DNA of 45,802 nucleotides from Prasinococcaceae sp. CCMP 1430. Taxonomy: Eukaryota > Prasinodermophyta > Palmophyllophyceae > Prasinococcales > Prasinococcaceae. The notes beneath the pieces were generated by a model, which saw nothing but the letters and a program-made list of their open reading frames with translations, did no database searches and was not told the origin of the DNA. Where the stretch lies: the NCBI GenBank assembly GCA_013416795.1, contig RQSC01000028.1, positions 892,799 to 938,600 on the forward strand, read 5' to 3'. Shown piece by piece: positions 30,511 through 39,758 of the stretch (its first letter is position 1; each line of letters opens with the position of its first letter). The position numbers and the translations under genes are program-made.

Positions 30511-31374
30511 CTACTGCTTAGTGCTGCGCGCCGCCGCCACAGCCGCGCGGAAGTCGTCTCCGCACGAGACGACCTCGCGCTCGAGGTAGGCGACGAGCGC
30601 GTCGCCCTCGGGTCCCTCGTCGACGGCCACGGTGAACGCCGGTGTGCGCCACCGCCTTGCGGGGAATGGCGCGTCAGCGTTGCCCGTCGGCGTGATGGTG
30701 AAGGCGCGCGGCACGAGCCTGCCCGTGTCCGCCTTGACGTGGCTGACCACCACCGAGCTTGCGGTGAGGAGGTGCGAGCGCCAACTCGACATGCCCCCAA
30801 CCAACGCGCGCACGCCCTCGAACCACGCAGTGGGCGGCTCGCGCATCTGCGGGTCCACCCTCAAGCCAGAGGTGTCGACCGCGGCGGGGTGCGCGGCCTC
30901 ATCGTCCTCCGACTCGTATCCTGTGCCAGACTCGTCGGTCACGAGAGTGTGTTTTGCCACTGGCCAGGGGGTCTTTTGCCGGTCCTCCAAACGCCGCTTC
31001 TTGGTGGTGGGCTTGTGCTCCCCCGCCCCTTTGCCTTCGTACAGGAGCAGGAGGAGGTCGTCGACGCTGGCCTTGGAGCCGCCGCTTGGGCGCACAACGG
31101 CGAGCACGCGGCGCTTGCCGTCGCGGACGTCTGCCGCCGAGCTCGGCTCGGCGCCGCGCGCACGCGCCACGAGCCCGCGCAGCGCCTCGGCCGCCGCGCG
31201 GCCCGCTGCGACCGACATGACGGGGTCCTTCGGCGTGCGGGTGAACAGGACGGGCGCGGCGCAGACGATCTCCACCCCGGCTTCCTCGAGCGCCTTCTCC
31301 GCGGCGCACTTGGTCGTTCGGCGCATCACCTGGCAGCGCCCGCCGTTCACGAAGGGGAAGGCGGCGACCGCCAT
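30511..31374 (-). CDS. hypothetical protein, 287 aa
   Basis: A clean single-exon reading frame with normal amino-acid composition and G/C third positions. It starts MAVAAFPFVNGGRCQVMRRT and ends RAAVAAARSTKQ. I do not recognise a domain. The first 75 residues look folded (RTTKCAAEKALEEAGVEIVC). A middle low-complexity part carries a basic TTKKRRLED segment, a possible nuclear localisation signal, and an acidic ESEDDEAA stretch. The C-terminal 100 residues again look folded (WFEGVRALVGGMSSWRSHLL). It is convergent with BRR2 and divergent from the SRP54 body. Confidence 0.6.
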   Translation of the reverse strand: MAVAAFPFVNGGRCQVMRRTTKCAAEKALEEAGVEIVCAAPVLFTRTPKDPVMSVAAGRAAAEALRGLVARARGAEPSSAADVRDGKRRVLAVVRPSGGSKASVDDLLLLLYEGKGAGEHKPTTKKRRLEDRQKTPWPVAKHTLVTDESGTGYESEDDEAAHPAAVDTSGLRVDPQMREPPTAWFEGVRALVGGMSSWRSHLLTASSVVVSHVKADTGRLVPRAFTITPTGNADAPFPARRWRTPAFTVAVDEGPEGDALVAYLEREVVSCGDDFRAAVAAARSTKQ

Positions 31375-31825
31375 GATGGTGGTATCGGTATCGGACGCGG
31401 CGGGCGCTGTCTATTTTTTTGTCGGCCAGCCAGATGCGGCGAGCGGCGACTCGCGCGTGCGGTGTGGCAGCGCGCGCGCGGCCGCTCCCCCCCGCCCCCG
31501 ACCCAGCCCACGTTCCCGCCTCGAAAAGGGCGCTCGTCGGCGCCCCTCGTCCCTCGCCTGCCCGCGCCTCACGCCGCGGCGCTGCCGCCCACCTCGCGCG
31601 TGCGGCGCCGCCGCGCGGCGCGCGCAGACGAAAGCGGAAGCGCCGTGTCCACCCACAACGTGTATGTACATCGCGTCGATGATCTCCCGTGGGTAAATTA
31701 AATGTGACACAAAAGGATGCACGTGCGGGGCGCAAGCAGGTGTGCATGCGCGTGTGCACACACACATGCGCGCGCAGTGCCGCAGACACACACGCTCACA
31801 CCTCAGCACGAGCAGGATTCCGAGG

Positions 31826-31853
31826 CACACACACACACACACGCACACACACA

Positions 31854-31897
<44 letters not shown>

Positions 31898-32038
31898 CAC
31901 GTGCACAAGCACATGCACATGCACATGCGCACACACATGCACATGCACATGAACACACACATGCACAATCACACACACACACACATGCACACATGCACAT
32001 GCACACACACACACACATGCACATGCACACACACACAT

Positions 32039-32097
<59 letters not shown>

Positions 32098-32098
32098 C

Positions 32099-32130
<32 letters not shown>

Positions 32131-32174
32131 GCCAGCGAACACACGCAAACTTCCAACGTGGCACACACACACAC
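31826..32174 (+). repeat. CA-rich microsatellite/minisatellite with CATGCA interruptions
   Basis: About 350 bp of (CA)n interrupted by CATGCA, CATGCG and CATGAACA units. It is alternating purine-pyrimidine, so a Z-DNA candidate. Palindromic GCATGC-like centres recur. Very likely length-variable and hard to assemble. Confidence 0.95.
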
Positions 32175-32267
32175 GCCCGCACCGCGCGCCCGCGCGCGCG
32201 CTGCTACCCGGCTGACGCACACGCGCAAAAGGCGTCGCGCGCCGTCAGAGAGGGTTTACACGTACGT

Positions 32268-32345
32268 CACACTGAATGTAAAAGGTGCAAGTTTGTGCGG
32301 ATGATGCCGGCGTGTAAAACCCTTAAAACCCTTAAAACTGGAACC
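32268..32345 (+). promoter_or_regulatory. AT-rich island with duplicated TAAAACCCT
   Basis: TAAAACCCT occurs twice in tandem (32315-32332) followed by TAAAACTGG and CTTAACC, 50-80 bp upstream of the SRP54 body exon. It resembles telo-box motifs near other gene starts here. It could be a promoter, or the 3' part of an intron. Confidence 0.3.
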
Positions 32346-32396
32346 TTAACCTCGGTCGCGCGGCGTGCACGCCCTGTCGCGCGCGCGGCTCCGCAG

Positions 32397-33848
32397 GGCG
32401 ACTCGGCGGTGGTGGACGAGAGCGCCGTGGACCAGTGCCTGAAGGAGGTGAGCACCGCGCTGCTGCAGTCGGACGTCAACGTCAAGCTCGTCATGTCGCT
32501 GCGCGAGAACGTGAAGAAAGCGGCGCTCGCCGGCGGCGACGCGTCCAACCGCCGCAGGCTCCTGCAGCAGGCGGTGTTCAAGGAGCTGGCGGCGATGCTC
32601 AACCCGGGCGTGGAACCTTACCGCCTGGACCGACGCAAGAAGGACGGCAACGTGGTCATGTTCGTCGGTCTGCAGGGCGCGGGCAAGACGACGACGTGCA
32701 CCAAGTACGCGCGCTACTACGCCAAGAAGGGCTTCAAGGTGGGGCTCGTGTGCGCGGACACGTTCCGCGCGGGCGCGTTCGACCAGCTCAAGCAGAACGC
32801 CACCAAGGCGGGCATTCCGTTTTATGGCTCCTACACTGAGACCGACCCCAGCACGATCGCGCGCGACGGCGTCGCCAAGTTCCGCGAGCTCGGTATGTCG
32901 CTCATCATCGTCGACACGTCGGGCCGCCACAAGCAGGAGGCCGCGCTCTTCGAGGAGATGGAGGGAGTGCAGCGCGCGGTGGAGCCGGACGAAGTGGTCT
33001 TCGTCATGGACTCGCACATCGGCCAGAGCGCCGCCGACCAGGCGAGCGCCTTCAAGGCCAGCGTGAACGTGGGCAGCGTGATCGTCACCAAGATGGACGG
33101 CCACGCCAAGGGCGGCGGTGCCATCTCGGCGGTGGCCGCCACGCAGTCGCCCATCACCTTCGTGGGCGTGGGCGAGCACGTGGACGAGTTCGAGAGGTTC
33201 GAGGCCAAGGGCTTCGTCTCCAAGCTGCTGGGTATGGGCGACATGATGGGCCTCATGGACAAGGTCACCGACATCGTCGGGGCGGACGAGGAGAAGCAGA
33301 TGGCCATGGTGGACACGCTCACCTCAGGGGTGCTCACCTTCCGCATCATGAAGGAGCAGTTCTCCAACATCTCGGGCATGGGGCCACTCTCGAGCGTGAT
33401 GAGCATGATTCCGGGCATGAAGGACATCATCCCGCAGGGCGCGGACGGCCAAATGGAGGCGCGCTTCAAGCGCTTCAACGTCATCATGGACTCGCTCTCC
33501 GAAAAGGAGATGGACGATACCAAGCCGAGCTTCGACGAGGGGCGGATACGCCGCATCGCGCGCGGCGCGGGCGTGACGGTCTCCGACGTGCACGTTCTCA
33601 TCGAGGAGTTCAAGCGGATGTCAAAGATGTTCGCCAAGATGAAGGGGTTCAAGCTGCCCAAGCACGGCGGCCCCATGTCGCAGCTCACGCAGAACATGAA
33701 CGCAAACACAATGAGCCAGATGCTGCCGCCGCAGCTGCTCAAGCAGATGGGTGGCGCGCAGGGGATGCAGCAGATGATGAAGGCCATTTCGGGAGGCAAG
33801 CTTGGGGACCTCGGGGGGCTCGGCAATCTGGCGAGCATGCTCGGCTAG
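32397..33848 (+). CDS. SRP54: signal recognition particle 54 kDa protein, body exon
   Basis: 483 codons after acceptor CCGCAG, phase 0. SRP54 binds signal sequences and, with the SRP receptor, targets ribosomes to the ER using GTP. It shows the rest of the N domain (DQCLKEVSTALLQSDVNVKL), the G domain with GLQGAGKTTTCTK (G1), ADTFRAGAFDQLKQNATKAG, DTSGRH (G3), TKMDGHAKGGGA (G4) and FVGVGEH, and a Met-rich M domain from about 33330 with IARGAGVTVSDVHVLIEEF and a KQMGG-type end. The eukaryotic FDQLKQNATKAGIPFYGSYTE wording marks the cytosolic, not the plastid, form. The first helix of the N domain is missing here and matches the exon at 16881-16931. Confidence 0.95.
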   Translation, partial: GDSAVVDESAVDQCLKEVSTALLQSDVNVKLVMSLRENVKKAALAGGDASNRRRLLQQAVFKELAAMLNPGVEPYRLDRRKKDGNVVMFVGLQGAGKTTTCTKYARYYAKKGFKVGLVCADTFRAGAFDQLKQNATKAGIPFYGSYTETDPSTIARDGVAKFRELGMSLIIVDTSGRHKQEAALFEEMEGVQRAVEPDEVVFVMDSHIGQSAADQASAFKASVNVGSVIVTKMDGHAKGGGAISAVAATQSPITFVGVGEHVDEFERFEAKGFVSKLLGMGDMMGLMDKVTDIVGADEEKQMAMVDTLTSGVLTFRIMKEQFSNISGMGPLSSVMSMIPGMKDIIPQGADGQMEARFKRFNVIMDSLSEKEMDDTKPSFDEGRIRRIARGAGVTVSDVHVLIEEFKRMSKMFAKMKGFKLPKHGGPMSQLTQNMNANTMSQMLPPQLLKQMGGAQGMQQMMKAISGGKLGDLGGLGNLASMLG

Positions 33849-33945
33849 GACCGGGTGTGGGCGACCGGCGCGGGGGCTTGCGCGCGCGCGGCGCGCGGCG
33901 CGCGCTGTTGTACTATAAGTTCTGACGTGTGACATGGCAACGCAT

Positions 33946-36393
33946 TTACCCCGGGGGCGCCTGCTGTACCCGCCTGATGTGGTCGGCGTGGGCCGATGGC
34001 AAGGGCCTTGCTGCGTAGAGGGACACCACACACGGCGTGTCGCCGCTGGTGCGCAACGCTTGCGCACGCGCGTTGTTTTCTCCACCAGTATCGACGGTGG
34101 AGTTCCGCTCAAGAGCACCCTGTGGCATGTTGGCTTTGTCTGCACAGTGCAGCATGTTTGCGCCGCTGCCCTCTTCGAGCGTGGCAGTCCCGCCCTCGCC
34201 GTCGTCGAGAACCAACGCGCGCTGCAGATAGCGGGCGGCCAGGGCGCCGAAGTAGCTCGAGCTCCACCAGCCGTCGTCATGTGGCAACCGCTGCAGCATG
34301 CGACCGTACTCTGAGTTGTCGGTAGAGCGCCACAAATGCACTGTGTACGCGTGTGGCAGGTTGTCCAGAGTGCCGAGAGTCGCGTTTGGTGGGCGCCGTT
34401 CCTTGAAGAGCAGCCTCTCGACGTGGTTCCACAAGGGATAAAACATTCGAAAAGAGGGCAGCACCCTGATGGCCCCAGTGGTGATCAGATCGGGGTATCT
34501 TTCGGTGAGATTCGCCGGCAGCAGGACAGAGTGTTCATCCCACGCGAAGTCTCGACCGCTTGAGCGCATGTAGTCGTAGCTGCGCAGCCACAGGCGTAGG
34601 AAGCGCGCATCGGGTTTAGCGAGCATGGCCGCGTTGCAGAGCCCGTAGAACTCGCGATCGCGCCGTGAGATGTGGTACTTCTTGCTGTCCTGCCAGCCCA
34701 TGACGAACTCGCTCGTGCGGACCGACAGTGGGAAAGGGCGCACGGAGAGGACGTCCATGTCGAGATACACGCCCCCGTAGCGTTGCAGCGCGAGCAGTCG
34801 CACGTAGTCTGCGCGGTGTGCGTGATGTGTGAGGCAGCGCCGCGCGTCGCCGCACTCGATGGGCATGCGCGGCAGGCGAACCACTCGTACGAACTCGAGT
34901 GCGCGCTGCCACCAATATGAGTCCAGGGGTACGCGCGCGCAGTGGAAGAAAATTGTCGTGCCAGGCCCGTTCACTTCAAGCGCGGAGCGCATCGCCACAT
35001 ATTCGATGAGCCCAAAAGTCGACGGGCCTCCGAAGGCGAGCCCGTACACGAAGTGCACGTTGGTGGGCACCTCGATGCCTGCTGCGACCGCCGGGGCCTC
35101 CAGAGCAGCCTGCACATCGGGGGCCAGCACGTCGGAGATGGGAACGTCCCAGCCGATGCGCAACGGCGGCGCATCACTGCTGCCACGCACTGTGGCTGGA
35201 GGATTTATTGAGCCATCAGACGCAGCTACTAGTGACGCAGTGCTGCTGCTGCGATGATTGCTGCCGTTCCCAAGGCCTACTACGGACGGGCCGATGCCGC
35301 CACTGACATAGCTTTGCGCGGAGACGAAGTGCACGGGATCGGAAGTACTGATGCGGTCGGGCGTGGTGTAGGCCTCCTCGCTTGCGTGGTACGAGCCATC
35401 GCCCCACATGCGCCGCAGCGGCAGCGCGTGCTCGTGACGACACAACGCCGCGCCATGCAAAGTCAGGTTGCCCACCGCGCCCGCACATGTCATGCATGCG
35501 GGGTGCAGTTCACGGGAGCTGCGAACGGCAGCCATGCAGCCCGGGCGGCTATCTGCGATGGCCGTCATCGCCAGATGTACCTCTTCACTGCCATGGCGCG
35601 AAAGCACGTCGCGCAGCGCGTACATCTTCGCGAGGCGTGAAAAGCGCGACGCGCGCAAGGGCCACGCCCACACCCACGGCGAATACCATGGCAGCTCACT
35701 CGCTTCCTCCTCGCAAAGTGCGATGCCGGCGCGAATGAGCTCCGCCGGCTCGGCGGTGCAGGTGCCACTCGCGAGCTTCCAAGCCGCCAGCCACAGCCAC
35801 TCGTCCCCGCACGACGCCATGCCGCGCACACGCGGCAGGCTAGTGACGCGTTGCATCTCGTAGGCCTTCCAGGCGTCGCGCACGTGGTAGCCCCAGCAGA
35901 GTTCGTCATTGAGCTCCCAGTAGGCGCTGAGCGCTGTGGCGTCCGACACGCCGCCGCCCGCCCACGTGCATCGCTCGACCGTCGTTCGCACGCGCGCCCA
36001 CGTTTGCGCGTACTCGCTTGTAGCGCATACGTCGCCCGAGCACCTCACAGCACTAGTACCAGCCGCGTGGTGGATAGCACGAAAGGCGCCGACGCTGTAG
36101 TACCGCGACCCGCTCACTGCGACGAGCTGAGCGCCGAGTGAAACCAGCGCGGCCACAGCGAGCAGCAGCAACAGTGCGGCAGATGTGGCGAGCGCCGACA
36201 GGCGCAGCGCGCCGCGACAGGCAGCAGTGGCCCCCCATGCCTGTCGATTTGCGGCTATACCAAAAGGCTCACCGTTGTGCGCGCGATCGGCAGCTCGGTG
36301 GCCGCGCCGCCGCGGAGGGGCGGCACCCACTGCGACGCCATCGCTCCCCAGGAGGCGTGACAGCCGGCCCGTGCTCCAAGCCCTCGGCAGCAT
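33946..36393 (-). CDS. type II membrane glycosyltransferase with DXD motif (GT32-like)
   Basis: A single exon of 815 aa. A hydrophobic anchor at about residues 64-92 (LSALATSAALLLLLAVAALV) follows a basic cytoplasmic tail. This is a Golgi type II topology. The catalytic region has HRADYVRLLALQRYGGVYLD then MDVLSVRPF (about residue 540), the DXD sugar-binding pattern of the Gly_transf_sug family (OCH1 or alpha-1,4-galactosyltransferase type), followed by DEHSVLLPANLTERYP and VHLWRSTDNSEYG. About 380 residues between anchor and catalytic domain are Cys-rich and unassigned. The donor and acceptor sugars cannot be predicted. It is convergent with SRP54 at 97 bp. Confidence 0.8.
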   Translation of the reverse strand: MLPRAWSTGRLSRLLGSDGVAVGAAPPRRRGHRAADRAHNGEPFGIAANRQAWGATAACRGALRLSALATSAALLLLLAVAALVSLGAQLVAVSGSRYYSVGAFRAIHHAAGTSAVRCSGDVCATSEYAQTWARVRTTVERCTWAGGGVSDATALSAYWELNDELCWGYHVRDAWKAYEMQRVTSLPRVRGMASCGDEWLWLAAWKLASGTCTAEPAELIRAGIALCEEEASELPWYSPWVWAWPLRASRFSRLAKMYALRDVLSRHGSEEVHLAMTAIADSRPGCMAAVRSSRELHPACMTCAGAVGNLTLHGAALCRHEHALPLRRMWGDGSYHASEEAYTTPDRISTSDPVHFVSAQSYVSGGIGPSVVGLGNGSNHRSSSTASLVAASDGSINPPATVRGSSDAPPLRIGWDVPISDVLAPDVQAALEAPAVAAGIEVPTNVHFVYGLAFGGPSTFGLIEYVAMRSALEVNGPGTTIFFHCARVPLDSYWWQRALEFVRVVRLPRMPIECGDARRCLTHHAHRADYVRLLALQRYGGVYLDMDVLSVRPFPLSVRTSEFVMGWQDSKKYHISRRDREFYGLCNAAMLAKPDARFLRLWLRSYDYMRSSGRDFAWDEHSVLLPANLTERYPDLITTGAIRVLPSFRMFYPLWNHVERLLFKERRPPNATLGTLDNLPHAYTVHLWRSTDNSEYGRMLQRLPHDDGWWSSSYFGALAARYLQRALVLDDGEGGTATLEEGSGANMLHCADKANMPQGALERNSTVDTGGENNARAQALRTSGDTPCVVSLYAARPLPSAHADHIRRVQQAPPG

Positions 36394-36926
36394 CGCGCAG
36401 GAGGCGGATCAGGGGCGCCCAAATCGAGAGAATCGCCGCTGCGCGGGGCCCCCGCGAACACCTGATGCAGGACCAAACCGAAGGCGCCCCCGCGGCCCCG
36501 CCAATTCTCTCACTTTGCCCCCTTCCGCCCCGCCTCGCCCTCGCCAGCGCGCTGCGCAGCACGCGGGCGTGCCCGCCCACGCCGTCACGCAGCCCCGCGC
36601 CCCAGCACACTCATCCACACTCACACTGTGCACATCACCACCCACCCCTCGCCCCGCGCCCCACTCCGCTGCGCGGCCGCGACCGCTGTGGCGCCCCGCC
36701 GCGCTGCTGCGCCTCGCAGCGCGCGCCCCCGCAAAAAAAAAAGCCGATGTGATGTCATCACGACACGCCAAGTATTTATTCGATCCGCGCGTGCGCTGGA
36801 AGATTCCAATCCAAATCGGCGGCGGAGAAATACAGCAGATGTGGGATTCACTACATGCTGTACACACACACTCTGCGGCCGGTGCGGCGCGCGCGCGCTC
36901 ACGTGACGTCCGCCACCTCGCCCCTC
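36394..36926. promoter_or_regulatory. upstream region of the glycosyltransferase
   Basis: 533 bp between two minus-strand genes. It has GC-rich DNA next to the glycosyltransferase start, an A10 run (36733-36742), a CRE-like palindrome GTGATGTCATCAC at 36749-36761, and an AT-rich patch at 36770-36870. No gene is seen. Confidence 0.4.
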
Positions 36927-38672
36927 TCAGACCGACTCCTCGCCGTTGTCCTCCTCCCCGTTGTCCTCCCCGCCGTCCTCTTCGTCCTCGTCTGCCCTGC
37001 CATCCCCTATGCGCGTCCAGCAAGCCGCGAGGACCGTAATGGCCACCACCGTGAGGCCAAGCGTCACCGTAAACGCGCCGCGCGGCCCGCTGTGGAAGTA
37101 CGCCGGCCCGAATGCCGCCGCGCCCACGATGCGCGCGATGTTGTTCGTGGCGACCAGCGCGGCGAGCGCGGTGCCCTTGCTGCCCGCGCCGCAGCTGCGC
37201 GTGGCAGTGGTCGTCACAAGCGTGGAGCTCGCCGCGAAGCCCATCGCGAACACCAACATCGCCACTGCGAACTGGCCCACTGGCAGGCGCGGCTGGTGGG
37301 CGCACCAGCCGCCCACACACTGCGCCGAGGGCCGGTCCCTGCCCCACGGCAGCACCATCGCCTGCCCCACCGCCATGATCACTGCCGCGCCCGCGAGCGC
37401 CGCCTTGGCGCCCACCGCGTTGGCGGCGCGCGCCGCCACGAAGAACGTCGGCACGCTGACCACGGCAAAGACGGTGAGCAGCGCGCCGAAGGCTGTTGCC
37501 GCGCGGTGCTGGTCCCAGCCGTTCTCATCCATGAGCAGCGGCACGCTCACCGTTTCAATGAGACACAGCACGCATTGCGCGACGGCGCCCACCGCCATGC
37601 ACGCAATCACGCCTACAGGCAGCGCCTGCGGCGCCGCGGGCCGCACGCGCGAGCGAATCGCGTCCACATCCGCGTCCGCATCCGTGTCCGCGCTCAGCAG
37701 CGGCGTGCTCGCCTCGTCGCCGGCTGCCCCGCCGCTCACGTGCATGACAAGCGCCATGGCGGCCTGCCCGACCGAGCCCGCCAGCACCATCCACCCCGGC
37801 AGGGTGGCGAAGTCGACGAAGAGCGCGCCAAAGATGGTGTACGACCTGCGGTGCAGCGCGCCCGCGCACGCCGCGGCGAGCGCGGGCCCGAGCACGAGGC
37901 CCACCGCCTGGGAGGCGTCAAGCGTCGCGAGGCCTGCGGGGAGCGCGCGCGCACCCGCAGGCACGCTATCTGTGACCCACACGCGTCCGGCAGTGACCGT
38001 CAAGCCCATGCCGATACCCGACGCGAAGCGCGCGGCCACTAGTAGCACCTCGACCGCGCGCCCGCGGGCGCACAGCGGCGCGAGCGCCCACGCAGCTCCG
38101 CCCGCGCCTAGCGGCAGCGTCGCGCAGAGCAACGCGCGCGTCGCCGAGCCGGGCCGGCCGTCGAGGACGCGCCGGCAGACGAAGAGGGCCGCGAAGAGCG
38201 CACCTGCAGGATGCGCGCCGACGACGAGGCCGAGCGCCCCCCGGCTGCCACCCAGCTCGTGCAGCAGCGGCCACGTGGCGGGCATCTGCACGCCGAACGA
38301 GAGCGTTGCCACCACGAATTGCGCGGCGACGAGCCGCAGCTCGCGCGCGGGCACGCGCGCGGCGGTGGTAAGCTGCACGGGCGAGCGCGGGCGATGGGTT
38401 GGGGTTCGGGGGGGTTGCGTCACGCAGGTCAGCACGCGCTCGAGGCGGTGCATACGCGCGCCGCGCAGCAGCGCATGGCGCAGCACCGTCGCGCACAGGC
38501 GCCGCGCGGCGGGCCGGAAGGCGACGCGGTTCGCCGCCATGCGTGCGCCTCCGAAGGACGGAGATGGCGCGGGTCCCTCGCGCGCAAGCGACGGCAGGGG
38601 AACAAGGGTGCGCGTCCCAGGCGTGGGCGAGGCGCATGAGAGCGCCACTACACCTGCCTCCGCACCCCCCAT
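36927..38672 (-). CDS. MFS transporter, MFSD8/CLN7-like
   Basis: 581 aa if the first ATG is used; ATG at 38540 (MAANRVAFRPAARRL) gives 537 aa and is more typical. About 12 hydrophobic segments follow. Family-like points are LIETVSVPLLMDENGWDQHR (compare FETIITPLTMDMYAWTQEQ in vertebrate MFSD8), LPWGRDRP after helix 8-9, QFAVAMLVFAMGFAASS, and NIARIVGAAAFGPAYFHSGPRGAF near the end. MFSD8 is a lysosomal chloride channel/transporter. The likely location here is a lysosome or vacuole membrane; the substrate is unknown. The C-terminus is a long acidic tail of Asp/Glu repeats (DEDEEDGGEDNGEEDNGEES). Confidence 0.75.
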   Translation of the reverse strand: MGGAEAGVVALSCASPTPGTRTLVPLPSLAREGPAPSPSFGGARMAANRVAFRPAARRLCATVLRHALLRGARMHRLERVLTCVTQPPRTPTHRPRSPVQLTTAARVPARELRLVAAQFVVATLSFGVQMPATWPLLHELGGSRGALGLVVGAHPAGALFAALFVCRRVLDGRPGSATRALLCATLPLGAGGAAWALAPLCARGRAVEVLLVAARFASGIGMGLTVTAGRVWVTDSVPAGARALPAGLATLDASQAVGLVLGPALAAACAGALHRRSYTIFGALFVDFATLPGWMVLAGSVGQAAMALVMHVSGGAAGDEASTPLLSADTDADADVDAIRSRVRPAAPQALPVGVIACMAVGAVAQCVLCLIETVSVPLLMDENGWDQHRAATAFGALLTVFAVVSVPTFFVAARAANAVGAKAALAGAAVIMAVGQAMVLPWGRDRPSAQCVGGWCAHQPRLPVGQFAVAMLVFAMGFAASSTLVTTTATRSCGAGSKGTALAALVATNNIARIVGAAAFGPAYFHSGPRGAFTVTLGLTVVAITVLAACWTRIGDGRADEDEEDGGEDNGEEDNGEESV

Positions 38673-38966
38673 CCCCTCACCCCCTCACCCCACCCCTTCA
38701 CAAAAATGCCTCGCGGCACCGCGCTCGAGCGCAGCTACGCCACGGGGGACGGCGGGCCCGTGCCCTCGCGAGAGGGCGGCGGCGCGGGCGGCTGTAGCTC
38801 GCGGCGAAAGAAGGGGGCGAGGGGAGTCCATCCGTCGCCAGCGGCGCCTGCGGCGGCGCCAGCGGCGGCTCGCCCCCACACCCACCCGCGCCGGCCGTGC
38901 CGTCCGTCATTTTTCTTTTGTTTGCTTGGCGGCGGCGCCCAAAACCCTCGCACAGCCCACCCGCGC

Positions 38967-39034
38967 CTGCTGCGCGGGCGCGCGGCGCGCGCGGACGCGC
39001 CTGCTGCGCGGGCGCGCGGCGCGCGCGCGCGCGG
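38967..39034 (+). repeat. 34-bp direct tandem duplication
   Basis: CTGCTGCGCGGGCGCGCGGC and the following bases at 38967 recur at 39001 with the same downstream GC sequence. Spacing is 34 bp. Confidence 0.75.
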
Positions 39035-39590
39035 CGCTCGCCCACAGCTTCACACCCCTCCCCCACCCCTTCCACTCTCCCTCCGCGCCGCGAGCGCACC
39101 TGCATCGCCGCCATGGCCGGCATTCCCTCTCTCGCGGCGCGCGCGCACAGTGGCGCGCGCGGGCGCGAGCGCGCGCACCCCACCGGCCCCGCCGCGCATG
39201 CGTTTCGGCCTACGCGTCCGACACCCCGGCATCGCCCAGCCACACCCTAGTAATCCGAGCGTGAACGCCCATTCCCCACTGTTCACTCCGACGATCCCGG
39301 GGCATCGACGCCCGCTTGCCCCGGTGCGCCCCCTGGCGGCGCGGGCCCGCTCGGTGAGCGCCACGTCGCGGCGCGCGGCCACCACCGCGTTTTTTTGTTT
39401 TTTTTTTTGGAGAGGCGGCTCTCCTCCGGACGAACTCCTTCGTCTCTTCTGCCCCTTTTTTTTTTTTTTTAGTCTACGTTTTGCCTCCCTTCCGTTCCTC
39501 CGCGGCGACGCGGCGCGACGCCATTTTTGGAAACCCTCATTCGCCGCATGTCGGTACAGTACCCCAAATGTGAAGAGCAAAACCTCATCC

Positions 39591-39627
39591 TGGCCGGCCG
39601 GCCGGCGCGCAGCCGGCCGGCCGCGGG
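39591..39627 (+). repeat. GGCC/CCGG cluster
   Basis: Two blocks of tandem GGCCGGCC-type sequence separated by GCGCGCAG. The two blocks are inverted repeats of each other and can form a strong hairpin. Confidence 0.6.
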
Positions 39628-39758
39628 CGGGGCACAGCGTACTAAAACACCGACCAACGCTCGCGCCTCGCAGCCTCGGCCTGGTCGGGCCGGTGTTGGG
39701 TGTCGCGGGTGAGGCCAAGGCCCGACCGACGCAGGCAGGGCCGGCGCGCCGAGCAGTG

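Larger units (their letters stand above)
31375..32396. other. region upstream of the SRP54 body with a long CA/CATGCA array
   Basis: No SRP54 first exon is found here, although this is where one would expect it. It contains GC-rich DNA, the 350-bp CA-type array, an AT-rich island at 32268-32345 with two TAAAACCCT repeats, and the acceptor CCGCAG at 32391-32396. An in-frame ATG pair at 32301 could start a protein (MMPACKTLKTLKTG) that reads through the acceptor, but it does not resemble SRP54. Confidence 0.5.
38673..39758. other. long GC-rich intergenic region with tandem repeat and poly-T runs
   Basis: No gene is supported; frames are Arg/Ala-rich. It contains a 34-bp tandem duplication (about 38967-39034), poly-T runs at about 39390-39408 and 39457-39470, GGTACAGTACC at 39553-39563, and a CCGG-rich cluster at 39591-39627. 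Confidence 0.5.

Noticed and set aside
31717-32304. Open frames encoding long Thr-His or Cys-Val repeats across the CA array
   Set aside because: These are translations of a dinucleotide repeat on both strands, with no start context or conserved part.
33946-36393. Possible viral or bacterial origin of the glycosyltransferase
   Set aside because: Codon and GC use match neighbours and the type II Golgi topology is ordinary for eukaryotes; no evidence of transfer in the sequence itself.
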